DNA from: Actinomyces trachealis
GTDB lineage: Bacteria; Actinomycetota; Actinomycetes; Actinomycetales; Actinomycetaceae
Direction of reading: 5' to 3'
DNA: 64,000 nucleotides
Assembly: GCF_015711475.1 (NCBI RefSeq)
Contig: NZ_CP065027.1
Location: 2,170,001 to 2,234,000, forward strand
Shown here: in pieces, positions 39,238 through 48,252 of the stretch
Layout of the letters: the number at the start of each line of letters is the position of its first letter
How positions within the stretch are numbered: position 1 is the first letter of the stretch
The notes under the pieces: generated by a model
What the model saw: the letters and a program-made list of their open reading frames with translations, nothing else
Told to the model about the DNA's origin: nothing
Databases searched by the model: none
Made by a program: the position numbers and the translations under genes

Positions 39238-40685
39238 CCAGTAAGGACGAGCACAGCGCCCCCTGGGCCGCACCCGCGACCACCGGCCCCCTCGACGCCG
39301 TCGTCACCCTGCCCGGTTCGAAGTCGCTGACCGCCCGCGCCCTGCTGCTCGCCGCCCTTGCCGATGCCCCCACCACCCTGGCGGGCGTCCTGCACTCACG
39401 CGACACCGCGCTCATGCGCGCGGCTCTGACCGTCCTTGGTGCCCGCTTCACCGAGGCCGACGGCGACGCCTCCCGTCTGCACGTGACGCCCGCTCCCCTG
39501 CCGCTGCCCGTGGACACCGGCCCCGACGGCGCCGGACACATTGACTGTGGGCTGGCCGGGACCGTCATGCGCTTCATCCCGCCGCTCGTGCTGCTGGCCG
39601 ACGCCCCGGTCGTCCTCGACGGCGACGAGGGTGCCCGCCTGCGCCCGCTGGGCCCCCTCATGGCAGCGCTGGCAGCCCTCGGCGTCGGCGTGAGCTGGCT
39701 GGGCAGGCCCGGCTTCCTGCCCGTGCGCCTGACCCCACCGGCCGGTCCCGCGGACGGCCGCGCGAACAACTCAACGGACGACCCTGCGGGCGGCTCACAA
39801 CCCACCACGGTGAGCCTCGACACCTCGTCCTCCTCGCAGTTCCTCTCCGCGCTGCTGCTCTCCGGCCCCCTGCTGCCCGGCGGCCTCGCCGTCACCCCCA
39901 GCGGCCCGGTCCCCTCCCTGCCGCACGTCGGCATGAGCGTGGCCTGCCTGCGCGAGCGGGGCATCGCCGTCGACGAACCCTCCCCCGAGGACGGCAACGG
40001 CCAACGCATCTGGCGGGTCCACCCCGGCCGCCCCCGCGGCGGACGGGTGACGATCGAGCCGGACCTGTCCAACGCCGGGCCCTTCCTGGCAGCCGCCCTC
40101 GTCGCGGGCGGACGCGTCACCGTCCCGGCCTGGCCGACGGCGACAACCCAGGCGGGAGACGCCTGGCGCGAGCTCCTGCCCCGCCTGGGTGGCGTCGTGA
40201 GCACCGAGCCCGACGGCGTCGGCACCCTGCGCCTGACCTGCAGCGGCACCGGCCGACTCAACGGGATCGACGCGGACCTGTCCGCCGTCGGGGAGCTCGC
40301 CCCCACCGTCGCCGCCCTGGCCGTCCTCGCCTCAGCCCAGGGGCACGCCTCCCGCCTCACCGGCATCGCGCACCTGCGCGGGCACGAGACCGACCGCCTG
40401 GCCGCCCTCGTCGCCGAGGCCCGGCGCCTGGGGGCCAGCGCCCGCGAGCGCGCCGACGGCATCGAGATCGACGCCCTGCCCGACGGCGAGCGCCTGGCCC
40501 CGGCCCTCCTGCACGCCTACGCCGACCACCGGATGGCGACCTTCGCCGCGATCATCGGCCTCGCCCTGCCCGGCACCACCCTCGACGACGTCGCCTGCAC
40601 CGCCAAGACCCTGCCGGACTTCCCCGCCCGGTGGGAGGCGATGCTCGCCCAGCGCTCGGGCGGCGAGCACGGGAGGGAGCGTTGA
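39225..40685 (+). CDS. aroA: 3-phosphoshikimate 1-carboxyvinyltransferase (EPSP synthase)
   Basis: 486 residues. It joins PEP and shikimate-3-phosphate in aromatic amino-acid synthesis. Motifs: LPGSKSLTARALLLAALAD (substrate binding), DCGLAGTVMRFIPPL (the LxGTxxR region), DTSSSSQFLSALLLSG, RGHETDRLAALVAEARRLG and YADHRMATFAAIIGL (catalytic C-terminal region). Start ATG 39225 (MEPVTSKDEH) lacks a clear ribosome binding site and lies inside the tail of an IS481-like remnant. Its stop overlaps the rsgA start by one base (TGATG), so the two genes are co-translated. Confidence 0.96.
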   Translation: MEPVTSKDEHSAPWAAPATTGPLDAVVTLPGSKSLTARALLLAALADAPTTLAGVLHSRDTALMRAALTVLGARFTEADGDASRLHVTPAPLPLPVDTGPDGAGHIDCGLAGTVMRFIPPLVLLADAPVVLDGDEGARLRPLGPLMAALAALGVGVSWLGRPGFLPVRLTPPAGPADGRANNSTDDPAGGSQPTTVSLDTSSSSQFLSALLLSGPLLPGGLAVTPSGPVPSLPHVGMSVACLRERGIAVDEPSPEDGNGQRIWRVHPGRPRGGRVTIEPDLSNAGPFLAAALVAGGRVTVPAWPTATTQAGDAWRELLPRLGGVVSTEPDGVGTLRLTCSGTGRLNGIDADLSAVGELAPTVAALAVLASAQGHASRLTGIAHLRGHETDRLAALVAEARRLGASARERADGIEIDALPDGERLAPALLHAYADHRMATFAAIIGLALPGTTLDDVACTAKTLPDFPARWEAMLAQRSGGEHGRER

Positions 40686-41797
40686 TGGCCCGCCGCGACA
40701 CGGGCACTGACGACCCGCGCGTGCGCGTGCGCCCCGGTAAGGGCTCGCGCCCGCGCACCAAGCAGCGCCCTGCCCATTCCGACGCCCACCACGGCACCGT
40801 CACCCGCATCGACCGCGGCCACTACCGCATCCGCCTGGAGAACGCCGCCCTGACCGAGGACGGCTCGGGCGACATCACGGCGATGAAGGCCCGCGAGCTC
40901 GGCCGCGGCAAGGTCGTCGTCGGGGACCGGGTCGCCGTCGTCGGCGATGTCAGCGGCCGCAAGGACACGCTCGCCCGGATGGTGCGTGTCGAAGAGCGCC
41001 GCACGTTGCTGCGCCGCAGCGCGGAGGACGGCGACGCCGCGGGCACGGAGAAGCCGGTGGTGGCCAACGCGGACCTGCTCGTCATCGTCACCTCCGTCAC
41101 CAACCCCGAGCCGCGTCCGCGCATGATCGACCGCTATCTCGTGGCCGCCTACGACGCGGGCATGGGGCCCCTGCTCGTGCTCACCAAGTCGGACCTGGCC
41201 GACGCCGCCCCACTGCTGGCCCTGTACGAGCCGCTCGGGGTCCGCTCGGTGGTCACCCGCCTGGATGAGTCGAGCCGGGCCGAGACCTCGCGCGCGGGCG
41301 GCGACGGCGTGGAGGCGGTGCGCGAGGTCATTGGCGGGCGCACGAGCGTGTTCGTCGGCCACTCCGGCGTCGGCAAGTCGACCCTCATCAACGCCCTGGT
41401 GCCGGGGGCGGACCGGGTGACCGGGCATGTCAACGAGGTCACGGGGCGCGGGCGCCACACCTCGACAAACCTGCAGACGCTTGAGCTGCCGGGCGGCGGT
41501 TGGGTCATCGACACCCCGGGCGTGCGTTCCTTCGGGGTCGCCCACGTCTCCAGCGCCGACGTCCTGCGCGGGTTCCCGGACCTCGCGGGGGTGGCCGAGG
41601 ACTGCCCACGCGGCTGCACGCACGAGGCCGGGATCATCGACTGCGCCCTGGACGCCTGGTGCGGCGCCGCGGGCCCGGACGACGATGGGCGCGGCCTACG
41701 CCGGGCCCGGGTCGACTCCTTCCGCCGTCTGCTGGCCCCCTCACTAGAGGCCGAGGACCCGGTGCCCGCAGCGCACCGTCGGCAGGAGGAGCGATGA
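40685..41797 (+). CDS. rsgA: ribosome small subunit-dependent GTPase RsgA
   Basis: 370 residues, with an N-terminal OB-like domain (HGTVTRIDRGHYRIRLEN). The GTPase domain is circularly permuted: G4 LTKSDLAD comes before G1 GHSGVGKST, then G3 DTPGVRSFG. The C-terminal zinc region has CPRGCTHEAGIIDCAL. It acts in 30S subunit maturation. ATG 40685 overlaps the aroA stop. The same aroA-rsgA pairing is common in actinobacteria. Confidence 0.95.
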   Translation: MARRDTGTDDPRVRVRPGKGSRPRTKQRPAHSDAHHGTVTRIDRGHYRIRLENAALTEDGSGDITAMKARELGRGKVVVGDRVAVVGDVSGRKDTLARMVRVEERRTLLRRSAEDGDAAGTEKPVVANADLLVIVTSVTNPEPRPRMIDRYLVAAYDAGMGPLLVLTKSDLADAAPLLALYEPLGVRSVVTRLDESSRAETSRAGGDGVEAVREVIGGRTSVFVGHSGVGKSTLINALVPGADRVTGHVNEVTGRGRHTSTNLQTLELPGGGWVIDTPGVRSFGVAHVSSADVLRGFPDLAGVAEDCPRGCTHEAGIIDCALDAWCGAAGPDDDGRGLRRARVDSFRRLLAPSLEAEDPVPAAHRRQEER

Positions 41798-42492
41798 GCG
41801 AGCCCGTGGCCATCCGCCCGGGCGGGCCCGCGGACCTGGACGTCGTCGTCGGCCTGCTCACCGACGTGTTCCTCATCGACCCACTCATGAGCACCATCGC
41901 CGCGGCAGCGCCGTCGCCGCGCACCGCCCTGGAGCACCTGCACCGGGTCGAGCTCGCCGACCGCTACCTCAGCGCCGACGCCGCCCGGCGTGCGGGCTCG
42001 GTGGTGGACCTCGCCGTGGGCATCGGGTCCGACGGCGAGGAGCGGGTTCTCGGCGTCGCCCTGTGGGACGCCCCCGTGCCGCCTGGGGCCCAGGGCGACC
42101 CGGCCGGGCCACTCGGCCCGGGCGACGCGCCTCCTGCGGGGCTCGACCACGCCCTGTTGGGCAACGCCTGGGGCCTGGTCCTGCTCGACGGCGCCCAGTG
42201 CGAGGCCGCCCGGCCCGAGCAGCCGCACTGGTACCTGTACATGGTCGCGGTCGCGCCACAGGCGCGCGGCTCCGGTACCGGCACGGCCCTGCTGCGCCAC
42301 GGGTTGGAGAGGGTCGACGCCGGGGACGATGTCGCTCACCTGGAGTCCACGTCTCCGGGCTCGCGCCGCCTGTATGAGCGCCTGGGTTTTCGCCAGGTGG
42401 CGGTGCTGGACCACGAGCCGCTTCCGGTCTACTGGGCGATGACGCGTCCAGCACATCCGGCTCACCCGGCGCACCCGTCCGGCCGGGGCTAG
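41794..42492 (+). CDS. GNAT family N-acetyltransferase
   Basis: 232 residues. It begins VAIRPGGPADLDVVVGLLTD and has the acetyl-CoA loop in LYMVAVAPQARGSGTGTALL (Q/RxxGxG/A), then STSPGSRRLYERLGF near the C-terminus. The start ATG overlaps the rsgA stop by four bases (ATGA), with GGAGGAG upstream, so it belongs to the aroA-rsgA operon. The substrate cannot be predicted. Confidence 0.85.
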   Translation: MSEPVAIRPGGPADLDVVVGLLTDVFLIDPLMSTIAAAAPSPRTALEHLHRVELADRYLSADAARRAGSVVDLAVGIGSDGEERVLGVALWDAPVPPGAQGDPAGPLGPGDAPPAGLDHALLGNAWGLVLLDGAQCEAARPEQPHWYLYMVAVAPQARGSGTGTALLRHGLERVDAGDDVAHLESTSPGSRRLYERLGFRQVAVLDHEPLPVYWAMTRPAHPAHPAHPSGRG

Positions 42493-42501
42493 GGTGAAGG
42501 C

Positions 42502-43251
42502 GTGCCCCTGTCCTCGTCTCATCGTGCACCCCGCCCCTCGTGGGCGGACCTGTCGACCCGCTCGGCGCTGCCGTCCACGCGCCGCCGGGTCCTTGAGTAC
42601 GTCGAGTCCTGCGCCGAGGCGGTCACGGCCCTGGAGGTCGCCACGGCTCTGGGCCTGCATCACAACACGGTGCGCGAGCACCTGGACGCCCTCATCTCGG
42701 CGGGATTCGTCACCTCGCACAGCCGTGCGACGGGCAGGCGCGGGCGCCCCTCGATCCTGTACGCCTCGACAGCGCCGGACCCCGAGGACGTCCTGGACTC
42801 CTACCTCACGCTCCTCGACGTCGTGTGCGAGACGATCGGGACCGACGAGGCGGGGATGCGCTGCGCCCAGGAGATCGGCCGACGCTGGGCGGTGGTCACC
42901 GGCGCCCCTCCAGTCGCGCCGGTCAAAGGGCGCGCGGGCGACAGAACGGACGGCAGGGCTGACAGCAGGGAGCTGAGCGTCGCCGAGCGCGTGGCCGCCC
43001 TTGAGCCGCACCTGTCGAGCATGGGCTTCGCCCCCGAGACAGACGGCGACGGGGGTGTCCTGCTGCGTGCCTGCCCCCTGGTGACGCGCTCGAGGGTGCC
43101 TCACCCCCTGGTGTGCACCATGCACGAGGCCTTCCTCAACGAGGAGCTGCGCCGTAACGACGCCGCTGGGGGTCCGGGCGGGCAGAGGCCGGGGCAGGTT
43201 GAGCTCACGCCCCTGCAGCCCGACGGCTGCCACCTGCACCTGGTTGACTGA
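42502..43251 (+). CDS. helix-turn-helix regulator with Cys-rich (Fe-S-type) C-terminal domain
   Basis: 249 residues. The N-terminal winged helix is STRRRVLEYVESCAEAVTAL then LGLHHNTVREHLDALISAGF, as in ArsR/DeoR-type regulators. The C-terminal part holds well-spaced Cys residues (LLRACPLVTRSRV, PLVCTMHEAFLNEEL and DGCHLHLVD). The pattern resembles SufR-type regulators, which bind an Fe-S cluster, and would suit sensing of NO or oxygen. The GTG start is 10 bases after the GNAT gene. It is convergent with the nitrite reductase gene 55 bases away, which it may control; this is inference. Confidence 0.75.
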   Translation: MPLSSSHRAPRPSWADLSTRSALPSTRRRVLEYVESCAEAVTALEVATALGLHHNTVREHLDALISAGFVTSHSRATGRRGRPSILYASTAPDPEDVLDSYLTLLDVVCETIGTDEAGMRCAQEIGRRWAVVTGAPPVAPVKGRAGDRTDGRADSRELSVAERVAALEPHLSSMGFAPETDGDGGVLLRACPLVTRSRVPHPLVCTMHEAFLNEELRRNDAAGGPGGQRPGQVELTPLQPDGCHLHLVD

Positions 43252-43306
43252 GGCGCCCCGCAGATGGGAGCGGGGTGGGTGACTCCTGCAGCGGACGGGC
43301 CCCGGG

Positions 43307-44839
43307 TCAGTCGGTGGCCATGAGTACCGCCATGGCCCCCTTCTCCATGTCGGCGAAGGCATGGGTGACCATCGAATAGCGGCCGGCCGCAGGCACGACC
43401 GCCTCAACGAATCCGCCCTGCGCCGGCTGCAGGCCCAGAGCCTGCGAGCCCCCGCCCCAGGCCTGCCCTAGGCCCTCGGGCCCGCCGAGCATGTAGGCGC
43501 CCTCGAAGAAGACCGTGTCGAACTGCAACCCGACCACGTGGAAGGAGCAGGCCAGCGAGGGCCCGGCGTCGAGCACCCACAGGCGCACCCGCTCACCCGC
43601 CCGAGCCTCCAGCGGTGCCAGGGCGTACTGGAAGGCCACACCGTTGAAGCACATGAGGTCCGGTGTCTTGGCCGCGACCTTGTCGGCGTCGGTCTGCCCG
43701 CCCTCGGGCCCGAGGTAGATTTCGGACTGGATGAGGATGTACTCGCGGTCCACCGGGGCCAGGCCGACGGGGTCGATGATGACGGCGCCGTGCATCCCGG
43801 AGGCCAGGTGCACGCTCATGGGGGCGGTGGAGCAGTGGTAGAGCCAGATGCCGGCGTGCGCGGCAGTGAAGGTGTAGACGAGGCTCTGGCCGGGGTTGAT
43901 CGAGCGCATGACGTCGTCGGGCGCGACGATCCCGGCATGGAAGTCGATGGAGTGGCTCATCGTGCCCTCGTTGACGAGGGTGATCTCGAAGACGTCGCCG
44001 CCCCTGCCGCGCAGGACGGGTCCCGGGCAGGTGCCGTTGAAGGTCCACCGGGTCTGGGTGACGCCGGCCCCCACATAGGCGCCCTCGACCTCGGTGACGG
44101 TGAAGGTGTGGCGGTGGGTCGTCCCGGTGGGCGCAGGGGCGAGGGCGGCCTCGACGGGCTCGAAGCCCCCGGGCAGGGGCGCCTGGAGGTCGGGCACCGC
44201 GGAGGCTGAGCGTGCCGCGGAGTGGTGGTGGTCGGCGTGCCCGGCGGCGCCGTCGGTGGTGATGCTCAGGACCATGCCCTGGGCGCGGTGGCCGGCGATG
44301 GAGCACCAGCCCTCGGTAGGGCCGGTGATGACGCCGACGTCGAGCGTGGCCGAGGCCCCGGCTGCCACGCGTCCGGTGGAGGCGCCGGTGTCCAGGACGA
44401 GGTCGTGGACCTGGTCGGAGGTGTTGTCGAGAGTGATGAGGAGGCGGTCCCCGGGGGCGACGTCGATGGTGTCGGGCACGAAGCGCATACCGTCGACGCG
44501 GACCGTGACCTCGATGGTGCTGCCGGTGACCGCGACCGTGCCGTCGGTACCGGCGGTGCTGGTGGCCGGACGGCGGTTGGCGGCGATAGAGCCGACGACG
44601 ACGGCCGCTCCGGTGGTCAGCAGTCCCAGCAGGGCACCACGCCGGTCGGTGGGGCGCAGGCCCTGCGCCTGGCTGCCGCCCGTGCGACGGCCACTGATGG
44701 CGGTCGGCGCGGGAGCGGTGCCCGCGGTGACGTCGGCCCTCGGGGGCGCCGGGCGCGCGGCGGGCTGGGACGCGGCGGGCTGGGTCGGGGAGGCTTCGGC
44801 GGAGTTCTCGCCCCGGGCGGGCTCGGTGATCTCACTCAT
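43307..44839 (-). CDS. nirK: copper-containing nitrite reductase with extra N-terminal cupredoxin domain
   Basis: 510 residues. After a polar leader a single helix (residues about 69-87, preceded by DRRG, Tat-like) anchors or exports the protein. An N-terminal cupredoxin domain (about 105-195) keeps a full type-1 copper set, His145, Cys179, His184 and Met189. The NirK core follows: His296 and His301 in SHSIDFHA, then His335, Cys336, His344 and Met349 in LYHCSTAPMSVHLASGM. A later His sits in SLACSFHVVG. NirK reduces nitrite to NO outside the membrane; the extra domain probably brings electrons to it. The start overlaps the gene upstream by 8 bases. Confidence 0.9.
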   Translation of the reverse strand: MSEITEPARGENSAEASPTQPAASQPAARPAPPRADVTAGTAPAPTAISGRRTGGSQAQGLRPTDRRGALLGLLTTGAAVVVGSIAANRRPATSTAGTDGTVAVTGSTIEVTVRVDGMRFVPDTIDVAPGDRLLITLDNTSDQVHDLVLDTGASTGRVAAGASATLDVGVITGPTEGWCSIAGHRAQGMVLSITTDGAAGHADHHHSAARSASAVPDLQAPLPGGFEPVEAALAPAPTGTTHRHTFTVTEVEGAYVGAGVTQTRWTFNGTCPGPVLRGRGGDVFEITLVNEGTMSHSIDFHAGIVAPDDVMRSINPGQSLVYTFTAAHAGIWLYHCSTAPMSVHLASGMHGAVIIDPVGLAPVDREYILIQSEIYLGPEGGQTDADKVAAKTPDLMCFNGVAFQYALAPLEARAGERVRLWVLDAGPSLACSFHVVGLQFDTVFFEGAYMLGGPEGLGQAWGGGSQALGLQPAQGGFVEAVVPAAGRYSMVTHAFADMEKGAMAVLMATD

Positions 44840-46193
44840 CTCGGGCGTCCTTCTGCTCGGGGTCGGTCGGGGCGGGGCTGTCAGCTGCCGGGCGGGAGGG
44901 GACGACGACGTCGGCCCTCCTGCGGCGGCGGACCTCGGCCCAGGCGAGCACCATGCCCACCGGGACGTAAGCGGCGCAGACCCCGGCGACCAGGCCGGTG
45001 ACCGCCCGCACGGGCCACGGCAGGGGCGCGAGCACGGCGAGCAGGAGGCAGGTGTTGGCGGTCACGAGCCGGTAGGCGGCGGCCCGGTCCATGATCGCGT
45101 TGGTTGCGCGGGTGGTGGCCGGTCCCCCGCCGAGCATGACGGGCGTGAGGTAGGACAGGGCGGCGGCCAGGACCTGGAGGGCGAAACCGGCGGCGAGCGG
45201 CACGCGCACGGCGTGGATGACGTCGCGGGCGGCGCCCGGGTCCGCGTCACCGCTGCCGGCCACACTCACGCCGACCCCGACCCACAGCAGGCAGGCGAGG
45301 AACCAGGCGACGGCAGCGGCCGCGGAGGCGGTGGCGAAGGAGGTCGGAGGCACGCGATGGGCGGTCCTCCAGGCGGGCACGAGCACACCGGCGGCGCCGG
45401 CGAGGTAGGCGAGCGCGCCCAGCGCCGCCAGGGGTGCCCAGATGCCCGCGGCGGCCAGAAGGGCGGTTCCGGCCACGAGGAGCGGCAGCCCCGCTCGGGC
45501 CCACCGGGGTGCCTCGGGCTCCATCTTCGTGCGCAGCATCGTGGGCCACAGGACGGTGAGGGTGCCCAGGACGGTGGTGCCGACGAAGCCGAGAAGCATC
45601 GTCGTGGTGTGGGCGACGTAGAGGGCGTCGGAGAGGGGGGCGCGGCCATGATCGTTGGCCCAGTTGGTGAGATAGCCCAGGGCGGCGCCGACGGCGAGCA
45701 GCACGAGGGCGACGGCGTAGTGCAGGGCGAGGCCCGCCAGGCGCGGGGCGAGGGCGCGCCGGTACTGGAGCGTGATGGCCAGGGCGCCGGTCAGGGCGCT
45801 GGCGACGACGACGCCGACCCCGGTCAGAGTGAGGGCGTCGCGGCCCGCCGTGATGTCGGCCAGGACGAGGACGGCGCCGAGGCTGTGGGCATACAAACGC
45901 ACGTCGAGCAGGGTGGCGCCGCCGAGGGCGGGGCGGCGCAGGAGCGTGTCGGCGAAGTGCGCCGACCACACGGTGATGGCCGAGCCGATGCCGCCCAGGA
46001 GGAGGGCGTGCAGGGGCAGCCATTGGCCCCATGCGGCGAGGGGGCCGGTCAGGACCAGGAGGACGAGGAGGGCGGCGGCCAGGACCCAGGCCAGGACGAC
46101 GAGGTTGCGTCGCACCTGGGTGGTGCGACGCGGGTGCCTGCGGGTGTCGGGTGGGGTTGGGAGGGCGGGGCGCAGAGCCACCTTGTTTTTCAC
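44832..46193 (-). CDS. polytopic membrane protein, NnrS-like, linked to nitrite reductase
   Basis: 453 residues with about 12 helices, starting at GTG 46193. The first helices include VVLAWVLAAALLVLLVLTG and PLHALLLGGIGSAITVWSAHF. His residues recur inside helices: LYAHSLGAVLVLAD, YVAHTTTMLLGFVGTTVLG and LALHYAVALVLLAVG. This pattern is seen in NnrS and haem-copper-related proteins. Such genes precede nirK in several actinobacteria. It may help protect against NO or assist copper/haem delivery; exact function is not known. It is divergent from the DUF2249 gene, with 96 bases between. Confidence 0.7.
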   Translation of the reverse strand: MKNKVALRPALPTPPDTRRHPRRTTQVRRNLVVLAWVLAAALLVLLVLTGPLAAWGQWLPLHALLLGGIGSAITVWSAHFADTLLRRPALGGATLLDVRLYAHSLGAVLVLADITAGRDALTLTGVGVVVASALTGALAITLQYRRALAPRLAGLALHYAVALVLLAVGAALGYLTNWANDHGRAPLSDALYVAHTTTMLLGFVGTTVLGTLTVLWPTMLRTKMEPEAPRWARAGLPLLVAGTALLAAAGIWAPLAALGALAYLAGAAGVLVPAWRTAHRVPPTSFATASAAAAVAWFLACLLWVGVGVSVAGSGDADPGAARDVIHAVRVPLAAGFALQVLAAALSYLTPVMLGGGPATTRATNAIMDRAAAYRLVTANTCLLLAVLAPLPWPVRAVTGLVAGVCAAYVPVGMVLAWAEVRRRRRADVVVPSRPAADSPAPTDPEQKDARDE

Positions 46194-46289
46194 AGTTCAC
46201 ACCGTAATAAAGTAGGAGGTGGCCGCCAAGGCGCTGCCGTCCGCCCCGGAGCGGGAGGACGAGCACAAGCCCATGAGAAGGAGCTCACC

Positions 46290-46613
46290 GTGACAGAGTC
46301 CACCGACCCCACTGAGTCCACTGAGCCCAGGCTCATCCCCGTCCAGGAGACCCACTCCCATGCGGGCTGCGGTTGCGGCCACGCAGACGCGCCCCTCACC
46401 CTCGACGCCCGCTCCATCCCCCACCGCCTGCGTCACGCGGCCATCATCGGCGCCGCCTCCAGCCTGTCCATCGGCGAGGGCTTCGACCTGCTCGCCCCGC
46501 ACGTACCGAGGCCGCTGCTCGCCCAGATCGACCACCTGCCCCTCACCTTCGAGCACAGCGTGCTCGAGGTCGGTGAGGGCTTCGCCCGTGTCCACATCCG
46601 GCGCACCGCCTGA
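46290..46613 (+). CDS. DUF2249 domain protein
   Basis: 107 residues from GTG 46290, with AAGGAG upstream. A Thr/Glu-rich start is followed by HSHAGCGCGHADAP, a His/Cys cluster that may bind metal. The DUF2249 domain is LDARSIPHRLRHAAIIGAAS, EGFDLLAPHVPRPLLAQID, ending VLEVGEGFARVHIRR. DUF2249 proteins occur with denitrification and NO-related genes, as here; the biochemical role is unknown. Confidence 0.85.
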   Translation: MTESTDPTESTEPRLIPVQETHSHAGCGCGHADAPLTLDARSIPHRLRHAAIIGAASSLSIGEGFDLLAPHVPRPLLAQIDHLPLTFEHSVLEVGEGFARVHIRRTA

Positions 46614-46725
46614 GCGCCCCAGACCAGCGGGACCCGGGACCGGTCCGGCCGCCGTCGTGACCGACCGGACGCCGTCGTCGTTCCCTCCCGCACCGGCCGG
46701 CCGGGCCCCTGGTTATCCTCAAGAC

Positions 46726-47877
46726 ATGCCCGCCCTGAGCCGCCTCCCGGTCGTGGACCTGCCCACGCCCGCGCCTCGCGGTGCGCGGTGCGGGCCGGTG
46801 GTCGAGTCCCCCGCGGCCCCGGCCGCCGGTCCCGTCACCCGGCTCGTGGACCGCTACGGGCGCACGGCGCGCGACCTGCGCCTGTCCGTCACGGACCGCT
46901 GCAACCTGCGCTGCACCTACTGCATGTCGGCCCAGGGCATGGACTGGCTGGCGACACCGGAGCTGCTCACGGTGGCCGAGATCGCCCGCCTGGCCCGCCT
47001 GGCGGTGGAGCGCCTGGGCGTCGAGAGGATCCGGCTCACCGGCGGTGAGCCGTTGCTGCGCCGCAACCTCGAGGAGGTCGTGGCGGCCGTCGCAGGCCTG
47101 CGCACCCGCTCGGGCGGCGCGGTGGACGTGGGGCTGACGACCAACGGGCTGGGCCTGGACAAGCGGGCGGCGAGCCTGCGGGCGGCGGGCCTGGGCCGGG
47201 TCAACGTCTCGCTCGACAGCCTCGAGCCGGCCGAGTACACGGCGATCACGCGCCGCGACCGCCTCGAGGACGTGCTACGGGGGATCGTCGCCGCCCAGGA
47301 GGCGGGACTGACCCCGGTCAAGATCAACGCCGTCGCAGTCGCGGGAGCATTGGAGGAGCGGGCGCCGCGGCTGCTGGCGGAGTCCCTGCGCCGGGGCTGG
47401 CAGCTGCGCTTCATCGAGCACATGCCGCTGGGGCCGCACGAGACGTGGCGACCGCAGGAGGTCGTCGGGCGCGACGAGGTGCTGCGGGTCCTGGCGGAGG
47501 CGGGCTTCCGGCTGACGGAGATCGGGCGTGCCAACCGCCGCCCGGCGACCTTGTGGAGGGTGTCCGCCGGCCGGGGCGCGCACGGGAGCCACCCGGAGGG
47601 TGTCGTCGGGGTGATCTCCTCGGTGACCGTCCCCTTCTGCTCGGACTGCGACCGCACGCGGGTGACGGCGGACGGCCGTCTCATGACCTGCTTGTTCTCC
47701 TCCCAGGAGACAGACCTCAGGGGGCCGATGCGCTCGGGGGCCTCAGATGAGGAGATCATCGAGCTGTGGGCCGCGGCGACGTGGGGCAAGCCCCTGGCGC
47801 ACGGCTCGGATGAGCCGTGGGACGCCCCGGACGGCTTCGAGCGCCCCGCGCGCACGATGTCCGCTATCGGCGGCTGA
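46726..47877 (+). CDS. moaA: GTP 3',8-cyclase MoaA (radical SAM)
   Basis: 383 residues. It turns GTP into 3',8-cyclo-GTP, the first step to molybdopterin. The SAM cluster motif is CNLRCTYC in RLSVTDRCNLRCTYCMSAQ. IRLTGGEPLLRRNL and NVSLDSLEPAEYTAITRRD follow. The C-terminal second cluster motif is FCSDCDRTRVTADGRLMTC. The end is SAIGG, with the terminal GG pair needed for activity. I chose ATG 46726 (MPALSRL). It is the first of the Moco genes reading rightward. Confidence 0.96.
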   Translation: MPALSRLPVVDLPTPAPRGARCGPVVESPAAPAAGPVTRLVDRYGRTARDLRLSVTDRCNLRCTYCMSAQGMDWLATPELLTVAEIARLARLAVERLGVERIRLTGGEPLLRRNLEEVVAAVAGLRTRSGGAVDVGLTTNGLGLDKRAASLRAAGLGRVNVSLDSLEPAEYTAITRRDRLEDVLRGIVAAQEAGLTPVKINAVAVAGALEERAPRLLAESLRRGWQLRFIEHMPLGPHETWRPQEVVGRDEVLRVLAEAGFRLTEIGRANRRPATLWRVSAGRGAHGSHPEGVVGVISSVTVPFCSDCDRTRVTADGRLMTCLFSSQETDLRGPMRSGASDEEIIELWAAATWGKPLAHGSDEPWDAPDGFERPARTMSAIGG

Positions 47878-47925
47878 GACCCGCGCGATTGCTACCGTGA
47901 ACCCGCCGCGACCAGAGGAGCACAC

Positions 47926-48195
47926 ATGAGCCCGACCCCACCGATCTCGATCGAGGTGCACTACTTCGCCGCGGCGGCCGAGGCCGTCGGCCGCCCCCAG
48001 GAGCGCTTTGAGGTGGCGTCGGGGACGACGCTTGCGGGGCTGCGCGAGGCGCTGGCCGGACGTGGCCTGGAGATGGCGACGGTGGTGGGCGTGTCGACCT
48101 TCCTCGTCAACTCCCTGTCCACACCGTCGGACTCGCTCACGCCTCTTGAGGAGGGCGACCGGGTTGATGTCCTGCCGCCCTTTGCGGGCGGCTGA
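47926..48195 (+). CDS. moaD: MoaD, small subunit of molybdopterin synthase
   Basis: 89 residues with the ubiquitin-like fold. It begins IEVHYFAAAAEAVGRPQERF and ends DRVDVLPPFAGG; the C-terminal Gly-Gly is activated as thiocarboxylate by MoeB (a candidate lies at 63383). ATG 47926 has AGAGGAG upstream. Its stop lies inside a duplicated 20-base repeat. Confidence 0.95.
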   Translation: MSPTPPISIEVHYFAAAAEAVGRPQERFEVASGTTLAGLREALAGRGLEMATVVGVSTFLVNSLSTPSDSLTPLEEGDRVDVLPPFAGG

Positions 48196-48230
48196 GCCCG
48201 CGGCAACACAGCGGGCGGCTGAGCCCGCGG
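48184..48230. repeat. 20-base direct repeat at the moaD-moaE convergent end
   Basis: GCGGGCGGCTGAGCCCGCGG occurs at 48184-48203 and again at 48211-48230. Each copy can fold on itself (CGGGC/GCCCG). The first copy includes the moaD stop codon. A further GAGCTC-n6-GAGCTC hairpin follows at 48237-48254. Together they probably terminate both converging genes. Confidence 0.75.
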
Positions 48231-48252
48231 GTCAGCGAGCTCATGCGAGAGC

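Noticed and set aside
46219..46292. 24-codon leader peptide frame overlapping the DUF2249 start
   Set aside because: Its GTG overlaps the AGGAGG sequence itself, leaving no proper spacing for a ribosome.
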